Assembly: GCA_902728285.1 (NCBI GenBank)
Contig: CACVBU010000879.1
Location: 548,734 to 612,733, forward strand
Length of the DNA stretch: 64,000 bases
Direction of reading: 5' to 3'
Origin: Clytia hemisphaerica
Taxonomy: Eukaryota > Cnidaria > Hydrozoa > Leptothecata > Clytiidae
Positions within the stretch are counted from its first letter, which is position 1. The number at the start of each line of letters is the position of its first letter. Below the pieces are notes generated by a model. It worked only from the letters and a program-made list of their open reading frames with translations, was not told where the DNA came from and ran no database searches. Both the position numbers and the translations under genes were made by a program. This document shows positions 45,601 to 60,600 of the stretch, piece after piece.

Positions 45601-48600
45601 AAACGTAAGTAATGAGTTTATCGACCCAGTGATAGTTATATTGGACGTTTATCGTGGCTTGGATTACGAGATTTACGTTTGTTTGGCCTGGTTTGGCTAC
45701 TATTTAAGACCCTACCTTCCAACTTTAGAGAATTTTCAGCCTAGATGCCCAGGACGAAGATCATCAACATTTTTATTTGCACGTTATTTGATATTTTGGC
45801 CCTAGTGTTTAAACATGTTCATTATAGAACCCTGGTCTGGTGATGTATTTGTTTTAACTTTATTGTCAATTTTCATCAGGTTACCATTTTCGATTCTTGG
45901 GATGATCAAAAAAATATGCAAAACAATTTTTTTTATGTACGGGAGCTCTAACTGTTAACAATAGAAGGAAACAAAAGTAATGGTTCAATGGTGAAAACGA
46001 TTGCGTAGTCTCGAAATATTTATCTTTGTTTCAACATTAAACATATTTTAAAAATATATGATTTCCCAGTTAACTGAGTTATGTCTCTTGTTGGTGATTT
46101 GTTCTTTTTCGTGACCCTACTTGAGAGCATCCCCAAATTGTTAGAATTTATCCTTTCTTACAGGGGTCGCAGCTCCCCTTTGAAAGTTATAGGGCCATAA
46201 TAGGCAGACTAAGGTAGCACCACCATGGTTTACGCCGGCGGGTAAAGTTTTTTTTGAATTTTAACCCTTCTAGATTACCTAAAACAGTTTTGTTTCAACG
46301 TTATTAAACAGATTTGGCTCGATTAGTAAATTTTCTTTTGTTTTGAAAAAATGTCTGTCTTACCTTGAAACTACTTCCCAATTTGATAAAATTCTTTTCC
46401 AAGATATTATCGAGAACTGGATCGAGTTCTTCGCCTACATCTTCAATGAGTAAAGGTCGTCCGAGAGATAACGCATCTTCAAGGTGTGTTCGGAAATATT
46501 TGTGGTTCAGTGAAGTCACCTACATGAAAGAGAATGATTCAAGTTAATTTTCCAAACAAAGGCTAGTTTGGACCTGATTTACAGTCAGCTCTCTCTTATT
46601 CGAATCTCTATTATTCAAACCTTTCTGTAATTCGAACTAAATTATTGGTGCCCTCAGCTAGAAAGTGGTAAAAATTACTCTCTGCAATTCGAATCTTTCT
46701 GTAATTCGAATTTTTCTCTAATTCGAATAAAATGATTCTTCCCTTGAAGATCGAATTAGAGAGAGAAGTGAATATCGCAAAAAATATTGCTCCTATTGCT
46801 TTCGAAAACCTGCGAAGCTTCTTATTGTTCAAGCGCTGAAATTTTATTGTAATCTCACGTGGCCTAGAAAGGATTTCCTACCTAACCTCGGCATACTTTT
46901 CAGCCAAAGCACGACATCTAGCCCTTCGGGCTTTATAAATCTTATGAGTTTGACCTTTCAATTTAAAAACATTCAAAAAGGATTCCAAGATTTCACCAAG
47001 AAACCCATTCTTCCTTACCTGAAGGCCGTGGTCTTTTTCTTTATTTTTGATCCAGATTTTTCCTTGACTTTGTGGATCGATGAGAAGGGGGTAGCGAGCG
47101 GCTTTGCTGACAATAATACCGTTTTGAGACGAAAGCTCGTCATTTGGGAGGCCTTGTAAGCTCCACTCTGCTAACTGTAAACAAAAAAAGGATATTTACG
47201 AGTGGATAGAGCCTCTACAGAAACAAGTGCTTGAGAACTAAGCCTGTCAAGATAAAATGATCAATGTATTATCTTTAACTGAAAAATGGAGGATGAAAGT
47301 CGACGCAACATACGTGTTCAATAAAAGGGGTTTCAAGCGTTCCGGAATACTAACTCTCTCCACTCTGTTTGTATAGCAAGGGATTTACCAAAGAGGTCTA
47401 ACCCAGACTCGAGATATTGCATTTTTTGCATTTTTATTGCATTTTTTGTGTGATCGGGTCCAAAATGGCAAAAAGATTTCCCACTTTTCAAAATCAGCCA
47501 AAAGCCTCATGACTTCCCTCGCTGTATTCTTTTATTTTATTTCATTCAGTTTTCCAAAAGTTCTAAAAACCAAATTATTGAGCAGACAGACACTGCGGCT
47601 TGACAGGCGCGAACTGCTAAGCAATGGCGTATACCATGACACTAGAATGACACTGGGAGAGCGATGCTCACGCGAGGCCGAACCTCGTGGGTGACACCAC
47701 ACACCACAATGTCTGTCTCATTCACACACTCCTTTCAGAGTAATGGTACCCAGTTCCCTTCACATGGCATGGGTTGGTAGGGCGAAGGTACATTCACTTG
47801 CCAAGTGAATCTAAGTGACACGACGGGAATGGAACTCGGGCCCGTTTTTTTATTGAAAAAATAATAAAATTCATGATATAATGTGTTTGTTGAACAACCC
47901 TTAAGAGTGCTCAATACTCTTCGTAGAGCAAATTCATAAAGTTATCACCATATGTAAAAAACATCCTAACAACACATCATCATTTATTTTATTTGGTGAT
48001 TTTTGAAATATAACTTTATAAAATTCATGATATTTATACATGGGAATGGAACTCGGAACCGCTTTTTTATTGAACAAAAATGACAAAATTCATGATATTT
48101 ATACGCACCGTAGCTGTATCTACCAAGAGTGAAGTAACGTTTAATTTGAAAGTGAAAGGAATTTGTCTCTGATGTAATTCCTTTTGCCAGTTCTTCTCCA
48201 GGGATTTACGGAACTCTTGGTTGAAAGGACCACTGTAGGAGAGGAATGCTGTTCCTAGCAACACATCACCAACCAAACTGGAAGTGAAAAAAGTTTGAGT
48301 AAATAATCATCTTACGTTGTTTCAACGTCCATCTTACGTTTATTGTTGCTGTTGCGCGAGGTCGGAAATTAAGCTACCACCAAAATTTATTTTTTGCGCA
48401 ATCCGTGAAATTAGAATCTCGCCAAATCTAATTTGTTCCGTACATTCTCGGATTTCTTACTATTTAAAAGGCTTTAGCGAGGTGTTTTCTTTGCTAATTT
48501 AATAATGATTTTTAGCTAAAATAGGTGCGGATTATTCAAAATCGCTTCAGTCACTCCTCCGTCCTCAAAAGTGCAAATACCTAAACTCGATGTTACGTGC

Positions 48601-51600
48601 AAGATTTCCATATGAGTTTCTTTCAACAGTGACAGGTGTGTTGACTCTAATTCGAAGAAAAGTAGTCCTATGAAGATCGAATAAGATAAAGGCAATGTAA
48701 ATGTAATCTTTATACTGCATACCGTTCAGTTTGTTGTGCGAATTCTTTACTTTGTTCTGTCCACCGTTCTTTTTCACCACCAAGTCCATTGATCAGGGCT
48801 GATGCAGCTACCATTTTGCGTTTGCATGTCTCTGCATCGTCGACTAGAATCTATGATCGAGATAAAATTATTACAAGTCAGTAGAACAAACCTTTACGGA
48901 CTTTTAAAGGTTTTGTTTTTAATAAAATTGATATCGTTTGCTGCTTACTAATCATTTTTAAATCACAAGCTTTTTCACATTGAATTGACACGAATGTGGA
49001 GCAAGATTGGTCAGAAAGAGGAAAACAAAAACATTTTTTTGCTTATATAAGCCTAATATAATAGGTAGACACTGTCCTGATATGAAAGGGGAACACAAAA
49101 TAAAACCTTTAATACGTTCAATGCCGAGCCCTTTTCAGGAATCGAAAATTTGATCTCTTGGTCTTGGAATTTCTTTGAAAGTTTGACATTCAGAAGCTCC
49201 CGTATCCTTAGTTTTGCCTTCAGTTTGTATATCAACCGACTTGGAATTAAATGGCTCTTTGAAAAACTGCCGGCATTTTGACCCCTAAACTACGAGTATA
49301 CCCGTAGTCGGCAGCGAACGTGGTAAAACATCAATTTTTGTGTGATATTTCTTGATAAAATTCTAACACATTTCGAACATTCTTATTCCAATTCCAGAAT
49401 CTTTGTGCCCTGGATTTCCTACCTGTTTTTCGCGCATGGCACTTTCATATTCTGCCTGTGCGGCATCTAATTCTTTCTGTTTTTCGTCCAACTGTTGTTG
49501 AGCTGTTTGCAAATCACTCATCGCCAGTTCTAACTTTGCCTCTTGAATTGAAAGGTTTGCCTAAAAGTTGAGAGTTGTATAAGAAAAAACTATATAAGAA
49601 CATAAGACTTCGATGACCAAAGTGTTTAGAGCAAGTTAAGAATATTTTAAGGCTTTATGGACTCTTTAAACACCCGATTTATAAGGAAAATGGAAAAAAA
49701 AACTCCCGATTTGGTGAAAATAAGAACATGTTAAGAAAACTTTTAGGCGTCAATCTTAAAATGTTAAGAACATCCGAAGGCTTTAAAAATTTTGGATGCT
49801 TTTATAAAAGAAACGTGTAAAATCTCAGTTGTCTATGATAATCAGTTATCAGTCATCAGTTGGTCATGACATAACAAATTTTTGATATCCAGAATAAAGG
49901 GAAGTTTACTTTAAGAGGAAGGACTTCTTTATTGACGGAGAAAAATTTGGCCATTGCTTTCGTCCACGAACACAACCCGGCTACGTTACCACAAACCTAT
50001 AATACAAAGGTAAATTAGTACACCTGATATGAAAACTTTTAAATAATCATAGTATATTTAAAACATATCCATCCTGTTGTGATCTCATCACAAGTCCTCT
50101 CATTGAAACACCCCTGTGTCACAGACTCGCTGGGACCTCAGCCCAACTGGAAAATTTGGCAAAAATTTCATCCCCGATGGGAAAATACCCGGGAATTTCA
50201 GCCCCACTGGGAATTTGAATTTGATTTCATCCCCATTCGAGATCCTATGTTCAAAAATTGCACTCCAAAACTGGAATCCCCACTGGAATTTTCGAGTTTG
50301 GAACAATAGAATTTATATCCCCATTAGGATTCCAATAGAAATTTTTACCCCCACTGTAAAAAGTTCCAACGAGGCTGTGAGCAAGGGGTGTATAGAAAGA
50401 GAAACATGAATTGAAAGGGAAATCTTACAAAGATTTTTCAAGTTACGCGACTTCCGCCATTATGGAAGCAAACGTTCGATTTACGTAAGGGATCGCTTCT
50501 ACAGATTCGAACGTTTGTTTCCATAATGGCGGAAGTTACGTAACCTAAGAGAACAAAATGAATACTCGTTTAGCATTTTCCATGGTGTAATCTTCAGCTT
50601 TGAAGTAAGGCTCCATTAATTCCACCATCTCTTCATTTATAGTGTCCTTTGGGAATTCTTGCAGCGCTTGAAGAAAACCCGCTTGTGACATGAACTATAA
50701 AATTAGAAGTTTACCAAAGTATTTTTTAGCGAATTATGAAGCCCAAAACTTCAAGATTTTCATTACCTAGACGTTTATAGTCAAGAATAAAATATTATAA
50801 TCAGACAGGAAAGACTCAAATATCTGCCTGCTTATTGCTGGTTGAAAGTTTAGATAAAAAAAAACGTAAAAAGTAAGTCGATGCAACTATACAAAATTCC
50901 TACTACACGAAGGAAAATGTAGTGTTTTTTTTAGAAAAAGAGCTTTAAGAAAATATTTTTTTACCCTGAGTGATTCAGACCAAGACGCTTTATTTCCAGG
51001 GCGGTCAGGATCAGGAGTGACTGGATCAAGACCCTTCCTGGACAGTATCAAGACACAATCCATGATTCTCATGATCAGTGGAGGTGGTTTCCCAAGGCGG
51101 CGCACTGTAGCGATGTCAGCTGCTTTGATTGTCTGGAATAATTTCACATGAATAGAATAGGGTCTCATGAGGGACTTTTTTTTGAGGGACCTTTTTTTAT
51201 TCGTGACAAAACTACAACTTGCCTTTTTCTTCTAAAAGTCTATCTAAATACAACAATCGGATGAAAGTATTTTTAGGGCGATTAACCAGCCTAGGCTGGC
51301 CTAGGGCCTAAATTTTGTGTAACCTATCAAAAATTACCAAGTACTAAATAAAAATATGACTTACCTGAAGTGCGGCTTCTGCTTCTTCAAGGGCAGGCTT
51401 GGCGGCTTCCAGTTTCACTTCGGCCACTGCTTTATCCTCCTATCAAAAAGAAAGGTATCGTGTGCAAGCAGGTAAGTAATTATTTTAATTTATGCCCAAA
51501 AATCTCTCAAATACACGGTACCTGTTTTCCTAAGTAATACCCCCAGTGTTCTCTTGGAAGGGGTAAAATTATTAAAGGCATTAGATAATTATGAATATTT

Positions 51601-54600
51601 TGATTCAAAATCTCCCTTTGAAAAAGAAAAATATCAGAAAGAAATTCAGACCGAATACAAAAACATCAAGAAAATGAAACTTTGAATTTCCGTACCCCGA
51701 TTACATCCACAATAGCTTGCGCTCGATCTTTCACTTCTTGGACTTGCGATTTCACTTTCTCAGCAGCGTGTGCTGTTTGTGTTACTTCCTTCAAGACGGC
51801 CTCCGCCTTTACTGAAGCCACGGCAAGTTCTTTCTCCTTGACCAACAACTCTTTAGAGAGTTCGGCCACGGACCTGCTTGCCTCCATTAGCTTATCGAGA
51901 CCGATATTCATTCGGTGTGCAAGGCCGTCGATCTCAGTTTTCTGAGCTGCATACACTTGCTTGTAAGAGTTCATAAAGGAAAGGTATGACTTTGGAGTGA
52001 CGTGTGTTTGACGACGAAATCTAAAATATAATTTAGTAAAATAGAATTTTGGTTTCAGATAGAAAATAGATTTTACACTATCAAAGTCGATATATATTGA
52101 GGCAGGAATATCATCTTTCAGCATTGTTGAAATAGAAATTCGTTTGAGACTGAAAAACGTTGAGCCCTGATAAAAAATGATACCGCTTTTGAAGCATCGT
52201 ACATCCCCTCAAAAAGTTTTTCCGACATCACCTCATTAACAGAAATACCACGACTACGTCTCTGTGCATAGTGACAAAGAAGTTTCCACTAGACTATTGT
52301 TTGACAAAGAAGTTTCCGCTAGACTAGTGTTTGACAAAAACGTTTCGGCTAGAGGGCTAGACTAGTGCTTGGTAAAAACGTTTCCGATAGACTAGTGCTT
52401 GGTAAAAACGTTTCCACTAGACTAGTGCTTGGTAAAAACGTGTCCACTAGACTAGTGCTTGGTAAAAACGTTTCCGATAGACTAGTGCTTGGTAAAAACG
52501 TTTCCGCTTGACTAGTGTTTGACAAAAACGTTTCGGCTAGACTAGTGTTTGACAAAACGTTTCGGCTAGACTAGTGTTGACAAAAACGTTTCGGCTAGAC
52601 TAGTGTTTGACAAAAACGTTTCGGCTAGACTAGTGTTTGACAAAAACGTTTCGGCTAGACTAGTGTTTGACAAAAACGTTTCGGCTAGACTAGTGTTTGA
52701 CAAAAACGTTTCGGCTAGACTAGTGTTTGACAAAAACGTTTCGGTTAGACTAGTGTTTGGTAAGAACGTTTCCACTAGACTAGGATCTGGAAAAAACGTT
52801 TCCGCTATATGGTTTGGTAAACAAGTTCCGCTAGACTAGAGTCAAGCTAACCTTTCAAAGTAATCTTTGCAATAGACAGCGACACCATCATGAATGGAAC
52901 CCATTGCTTTCACCAATTCATTCTTTGTTTCTTCAGTACATTTGATCTCGAAGTTCGACAGATAATGCATTGCAACCTGGTGTCCGAAAAAAAAGAATGA
53001 CAAGTAAAGTGTCCGCTAGTATTCGATCTGACAAAACTTTTTTGACAGTATTCGATACGGCGAACATGATAAATGGGCCAGGAATCAAATAACCCGATTA
53101 AGTACACGTTTTTTAAAATAAGAACAAACTATATAAGAACATTTTAAGACAAAAATACTCAAAAAAAACGGTGAAAATGAGAACATGTTAAGAACATTTT
53201 TAGGCTTAAAACTAAAAAGCTTTTAAGAACATCCGAAGGCTTCAAAAGGATGTTCTTATAAAAAAAACGTGTAGAATGACATGATAACACCAAAGTGCAA
53301 TGTTAAGAAATTTGGAACTTGGTCTTTTATAGTAAAGTAAGGAAAAGGTCTGTAAACTTAAGAATCCCTCTAAGGCTATACCTGAATCTCTTAAAGTATA
53401 CGGATTTGTGCTATAGAGATCTCTTGATAAATAGACCAGGAATCAGATTATAGCCCGATAGAACAGATAAACATTCATGATTACAGTAAAGTAAAGTCTG
53501 TAAAACCCAGTTTTTTTTATTTCAGAAATGTCCAGAGGAAGGTGAAACTAAGGAATCCCTCATAGTCTATACCTGAATGAGTGCTTCTTTAGGCCACCTT
53601 TGGAACCAATTGATAGTGCATCCACTGATCAAACCGGGAAATTGTAAGGCGCGTTGTCGGAACTTCTCGCCAACCTATAAAGAAGTTTTGAAGAGAAAGT
53701 TTTATTGTACGAAAGTCAATTAATTTATCTCGAAATTCCCATCTTCATGACTAAATGCCGGTGTATATTCAACTTTCGTCTCTGTAAAAAAAGATTAATA
53801 CGCCTATAATATCAACCTATAAAGTGTGAAGAGGCTGTGTTCAAGTTTGTCTGTACACAGACCAGTATATCTACAGAATATTTCAAAATTCATTATCGTA
53901 GAGAGTCTGGTGTCATCGTTTTTTTCTCATTTGAGATTTTTCAAACCGACCGCTGCGATGGAGTGTTGGTGAAAGAGGGGAGACGACGAGAGAAGTGTTA
54001 CTATTTATAAATCATACTTCATCGCAGGGGTCTCCGTACGGGAACTTTTTTATCAAACAGACAGTGCGCACGGAGTGTACTACGAAGCAGGTAGTAGTCT
54101 CTGGTACAGAGTAGGTTCGAGTCTACTAGGAAGAATAACTTCAAAAATGTCATTGTATTGACATCATCACTAAACGAAGATTAACATTCCTCAAAAGCCG
54201 ACCACGACATTAATGGTTGTTAGGTGTTTACGTTAATCTGTTTTGTCGTGGCAAACTGTTTCGTTTGTAGAGAGATTGTTGATCACGAACAATCAGTTGC
54301 GAAAAAAAATGGAGTTCCGGAAAATATCTCGAAAAATGAAGAGAAATAGACCTTATCGGAGTTTTTGATTTTTCTAAAAAAGCGATGCATTGTGGGATTG
54401 TTTCGAGTGTATTACAACAGAAATCTTTTAGGAATTCCTCGAGGGAATTCTATTGTAATACACTCGAAACAATCCCACAATGCATCGCTTTTTTAGAAAA
54501 ATCAAAAATTCCGATATAAGGTCTATTGCTGATCTCGAATTTTAATAAAATTTCTTACCGGCGAGAAACATAGAACAACGTGTAAATTGCTTCGAGCTCG

Positions 54601-57600
54601 ATTGATGAAATACTCGTAAAGGTTTTCAGAAGTTGGTGGACGCCTTGGGTACTCTTTCTTCATGACGGGGATAAGTTCAGATGTGATTTCGTCGATCTCG
54701 TCACGCGCAAATAAATTGGATACCTAAAAATGTGGTTTGTTAACAGGTAAGGTAAAGATTTCAAATAGTTGATTCGGTTTGTTTTTAATGGAGGTGATAA
54801 GTATACAGAGCAGGCAGACAAATAAGCTTTCTCCAGCAAAAAAAAAGTGAAGCCAAAATTTGACTTTTTAAATTTCGTGCCGATGGATAGGATCTAGCAT
54901 TTTAATTGTTTTCGGAGCGCGAGATAAAAAAAAGTAGACAGCAAACCCTATTTCGCATGTTTCAAACCAGTGAAATTGCTTGTTGTCACGTGATTTCTTT
55001 GGTAGGAAATCCTACCAAAACCTGCTTCACTTTTCGATAAAGGCCGTGGATCTAGCCCATCGGGCTATGATAAATCAGTAGGGCTAACCCGGGTCCACTT
55101 AAAGCTTTCTTAAATACTGGATGGCGCGATTAGTGGCCCGGTAGGCAGCAGTAGGATATAGCAGTTCTCCATTTTGAAGTTTCGTTTAGGTGGACTGTAA
55201 AACAGACTCTTATTCCATATTTGAAATACAAAATACATTTTTTCTTTTTTTTCTAAAAACAATGATTACAGTGGACTCTCCATAATTCGAACTTCTTTTA
55301 TTCGAAACTTAAACACCGGACCCTTTGCTAGAGAGTAGTGTAAAATGCTCTCTCTATTTCGAATTTTTCTTTAATTCAAAGAAAAGTCTTTGTCTGTATT
55401 TGGTAACGTGATTAAAAAATAGGCAAATCGATTTTTTAATTTTTGTTATTAACAAAGAAAAAGAAGTTATCCTTACCTCACCCGATGAGAGGACATTATT
55501 TAGATATTCCAAGAAGCCTTCATCTTTAACTTCTTGGTCAGTGAAAACGAAAGTGATTCCTTTGCCTTGCTCACCAGCCACTCGATACAAATATTTCAAA
55601 TCCTCCATCAGATTCGTCAGGTTGTAGGATCTTGTAATAAAATAATTTATATTGGAAACTTTTTATTTTACATTATTATGAGTTTGGCTACCCTCTTTTT
55701 AAAACGCTTATGAGTAGTCTAAAGCACTGACCTTTATATACCCTGGACCAAGTTTCTCAAACCCGTTCAAGCAAAATCTTTGATCGGAGATTTTCGAAAA
55801 GTGGTACCCTAATGGTAGCACTACTCAATAGCGGTGAAAATGCATCGAGAGCGCTAGATCTACTTTTGATGATGTAGCGTAGTTAGACGTTAATTTAACA
55901 CTGCAATGGCTTCTTTACGGGTACAAATTCAAAAGAAATTTTGATCAATTATGGTGGATATAGCTTGGTCCAGGGATATATAAAGATCAGTGATCCAGAA
56001 CTCTGCACCGTGCACCGATCATTGAGAAAAAAGGTCCGAGGAAATTTTTTAAGATTAGAAGTAAGACTTCCGGAAACTCACTGACCTTGTGATAGTGATT
56101 TGGAATGTTTTATAACCAGCAATAAAAGAAGCGAGTCTTGTCAAACTCTGTTTACCAGATCCTCCAACGCCTACCAACAATGCATTGCCACGCGGCGTTG
56201 CTAGGATACGAGAAATCTGTAGAAGAAAAAAGAAAATAAGATTCATGATATTCATGACGTAATAATTTCTACGGAAAGACCCCGGTTTTTGCTAGTAGTG
56301 GAAAATTTTATACAACTTTTGTCTAGTTTAAATTTGACACTACTGGCTAAAACCAGGGTATTTCCGTAGAAAACATTACGTCATGAATATCATAAATAAA
56401 TTAACATCAAATATTCTTGCTCATCAGCACACTCAAGTGAGATTAAAAATGAAAAAATATCAATATTAAACTTTTTGGCATACTTACGGGAAGTCTAACA
56501 GAAATTGGGAAGTTGTTTGGGCAGGTCAAAAGCCTGGGAGGACTTACTAGATCTGAGAACTACCGTATGTAAGGACATAAATTAGGATCTCAATATTGGA
56601 CATTTACAGTGAAGAGAAAATTTAGCCAAATTTGAGTAAAATTGGGCGAAAAGTCGACCCTTACTATGCAATTTCCTGAAAGTTTTTAAACTATTTCAAA
56701 ACAAAAAATAGTTTCTTTAAATATGTTATGTTGTAAAACAGAACTGTTCCATTTTGGTACTGCTTTTGCAGACTATATTGCGTAGCACAAACCCTAAAAT
56801 TGCAAACCCTGTCAAATCTCTCTTCTATGCATTTTCTTGAAAGTTTTTGTCTATTTTAAAACAAAAAATGCTATGCTCTAGCCGGGCTCTAGCACACAGG
56901 GCTGTGTTCCACTTTTGATATTGCTTCTACAGACTATATTGGGTAGCAGAAACGTAAAGTTGCAAATTTTCTCGACAAACTTTACCTTCAGCAAGCTGGT
57001 GATAGCATCTTCAAAGAAAACCAAATCAAGACCAGAACCACGAACGCTTTCATTATATTGGTGCATGAAGTGTGACAATCTCTCGCGTAAGCTGACCATA
57101 CTTTCAATCTTTAAAAAAAAAGAGAAAAGGAGATAATTATGAAACCGTGAATGCATTAGACTAGACTTAGGCTTTGGTTGGTCTTAAGGAGTCAGTAACC
57201 GAGATTTTTATCAATGAAAGAAAAAAGGGATGTTTACGAAACCTAGAATGTACTAGACTTAGACTTTGGTTGGTCTAAGTGAGTCAGTGACCGAAGTTTT
57301 TCTACGAAAGAAAAAGGGATAATAAAAATCCTCAATGGATTAGTCTAGGCTTAGGTTGGTCTAAGGGACCGAAGCTTTTCCAATCACCCGATAAATCTCG
57401 CTGACCTGCTCCAGAAGCCGCTGAAAATAGTGCATCACACTTTGAGTCATTTGTTTCAAATATGACAAAAAGAAAAGTGCCAAAGACAGCATAGTTACGA
57501 GTCATTAATCAAAAATAAAACTTCCCTTATTGAATAAAGTGATGTCGAAATTTAACTTGCGCGATCCTTGATATTTTTAAGTCATTACAGTGTCAAAAAC

Positions 57601-60600
57601 AGTAAAAACAAAGGTTGCTACTGTGTTCTACTTTCAGCAAAGATGGCGCATTATTTTGCTTCACCTGCCTTGGAAGATGTAGAATAGCTCTATCTAGTAT
57701 TTTATATAAGATATGTGATAGTTACGGGTTCATAAATCTTGGGAGCTTCGAAATCAGCATCATCTGGTTCATCTCCTGTTGGCTCTGGCGCATCTCTGAA
57801 AAAAATGATTAAAATACAAGATTGAAGTGAAAGATAAAAACTTTTGGTAGCAGAGGAGCAATCCAGAAGGCTCTTCTTTTCAATAGCTACCCAGAGGTAG
57901 GGGAGGGCACATAACTCTTTCTCCCTAGATTGCTCCACGTTAAGAGTACCAGTAAACACCAACTTAAGAAATTCACATTAAGTCACCAGGTATCTAATTC
58001 AAAATAATTTTGACGAAAGTGAATTCGGCTTTTTAATGCGATACCATTTTTTATAAAGGAAAAACTGAACCAAACCAAAACATTATAGCGATCATAAGGC
58101 TATGGGAAGTCAGATATCAGATTGGATCGTTCTGGGGAGTACCATAGTGGAAATCTGATATCAGATTGGATGGTTCTGGACCATCGACAAAAAGATGCAT
58201 CAAACTTAACATTATTTTCCTTGGTAACTATTCTCGACTTTTTCAATCTTCAAAGTTGTTTTAAGTTTTAGTGGGAGGCGTTCAGCTATTTATAACCACT
58301 AACACTCCGCCATATGAGATAAGAAGAGTTTAATTCCATAGCACAAAATGTCTAGCTAACCACGTCTTAACTCACCTTAAGAAATCGACAAAGTAAGCTT
58401 CCTCTTCCAAGCATGACAAATCATGATTCGCCCCAATCTCCTCATTACAAATCTGTACAGCAACTTTTCTGAACCAGCTCTTATCCGTTTCATTCACGAA
58501 GCGGTCACAAATAACGCGTGTGCACTCGTGTTGCCATAGAGACAAAAGCGTGGACGTTTCTGTGATGACGTCACTGACGGCGTTAAGCAACCCTTGCCAA
58601 ATACGTGATAAATCACGTAAGTTAAAGACGTAATGAAATTTCGCCGGCGTTGGCAACATTTTGACCTAAAGTAAGGCGCGACAGTAAGTAATTAAACGGA
58701 AAACAATGCGGAGAGAGAATATTATTACAAAACCATAAAACGGATAAATCCTGTAGAGCAAGCTATTCATGATATGCACCATTGCAATGTCTTCCACAGA
58801 CCCAACAGCTGATTGGTTGAAAGTGAAGTATTGACTGATTTTACGTCACTTACAACCAATCAGCTGTTGGCGGGTCCGTGATGTAATGTAAGAAGACATT
58901 GTAATGGTGGATATCATAAATGGAGGTTGTTCATGTTTCGTTGAGTTACATAATCTCCACCATTATGGAATCAAACGTTCGATTTGCGTAAGGGATCCCC
59001 TCTACAGATCCGAACGTTTGCTTCCAAAATTATGCAAGTTATGTAACTTATCAAACAGGAAACACCTCTTTATCATTTTACACCAATTAGGTAATGGTTT
59101 GTATTGCTCAACCTTTAAACCTAGAGATGACTCGTGGGGTAACGATCCCTAAATCGACGCTCTTCTATTCAATACGCTTCATTATTTGATAATATTGAAA
59201 GTCGCTGTCAACAAAAAACACTTTCTACCATTCGATGCGCTCCCTTATTCGATGAAAATCCAATTTCCTTTGAAAATCGAATCAGAGACCCGTTGACTGT
59301 ACACCTAAACTTTAAAAAAGGATTTATTTAAAATTCAGCCATTGGGTCGATATCTTAAAAGATAATTAAGGCATCTTTTTGTTTTAAAAGGTTTACGATT
59401 GAGCTGACTTGTGGCAAAAATACGACAGCTTCTTTTGAAGACAGGCATTATAAGGTAGAAATGAACAAACCTTGGTATATTGCCACAACCTTCTTGTGCA
59501 AGCAACCAAATCATTTGCCAGAGTTCTAACTTCGTCCGTGAAGCCACGCTCTTTGCAGAAATGACCACGACAAATGACACCTGGCAAGTGAAAAATATTT
59601 ATTGCAAAAATTATTAAACTGCGATATATAATCGGGACATTATTCCAAATCGATTTACACAATCTGCCGTCCTCAAAAGTGTAACTCGAAGCAAGACGCA
59701 TTCAAATAGAATAATATTGCATTCGAAATTATTTTCCCTGCAAAAATCTAATTTGAAAAAAGAATAAGCAGATCTTTGGATATTTTATGTGATTTGAAAA
59801 CCTTTGAGGAGAGCAATTAGATTAGATATTAGAGATTTGGAATTTACAAATTTAACTTGGAGGCTTCTTGCTTAAGACACCAATCAACCTTTAAATTGTG
59901 CAAAGACTGGGTTCGAGTTTACCAGGAAGGAATGACATCAAAATATCTGTAGTCGTTACATTAATATTCTTAAACACAACGAATTTTGTCGTCATATCCC
60001 TGTTAATTACCAGTCCCCTTAGAAACCGACCACGCACTCAAAGGTTGGTAGGTGTATCACCAAGCATTGGGCCATTCCATTTTATATCCATGCAGGGGGG
60101 TGGACGAAAATTTCCAGGGGGTCATCCGAGAAAAATTTCCAGGGGGTGTTTTTTCATTTTTCTAAGGGGGTAAAAAGTCATTGTAAAATTCCTAGGGGTA
60201 AATGACTGATTTTAGTTCGTCCACCCTCACCTTAATGTATGAGAAGAATTTTTTCAAGGATATTTTTGCAAATTTTGCCATTTTCCAGGGGCTGTTCACA
60301 CATTTTCAATAATTTCTTTTTGACTTGAAAAGGTTCGTCCAGCCCCATGTATGGTTTTTTAATGGAACAGCCCATTTTTGGATAAGGACTTACCAAAGAT
60401 CTTGTCGATAGAATTGTTAGAGGGTAGAGTGCAATTGAAAATAGAGAACTGTCTTTTTAAGCGTTCAGGAATATCTTTACGCCCGCCACCCGGGTGGATC
60501 ATGGCGGCAAGGAATTGGATATCAACAATTGTGGTGAAGTCACCAGGTTTATCAAGGTTGTAAAAACCACCATCGCTCATTAGTTGACGCACGATTTCGT

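Noticed and set aside
52349-52839. Repetitive open frames ([10 protein letters not shown] type and its antisense)
   Set aside because: A 30-base repeat keeps any stop-free frame open; it lies inside a dynein intron.
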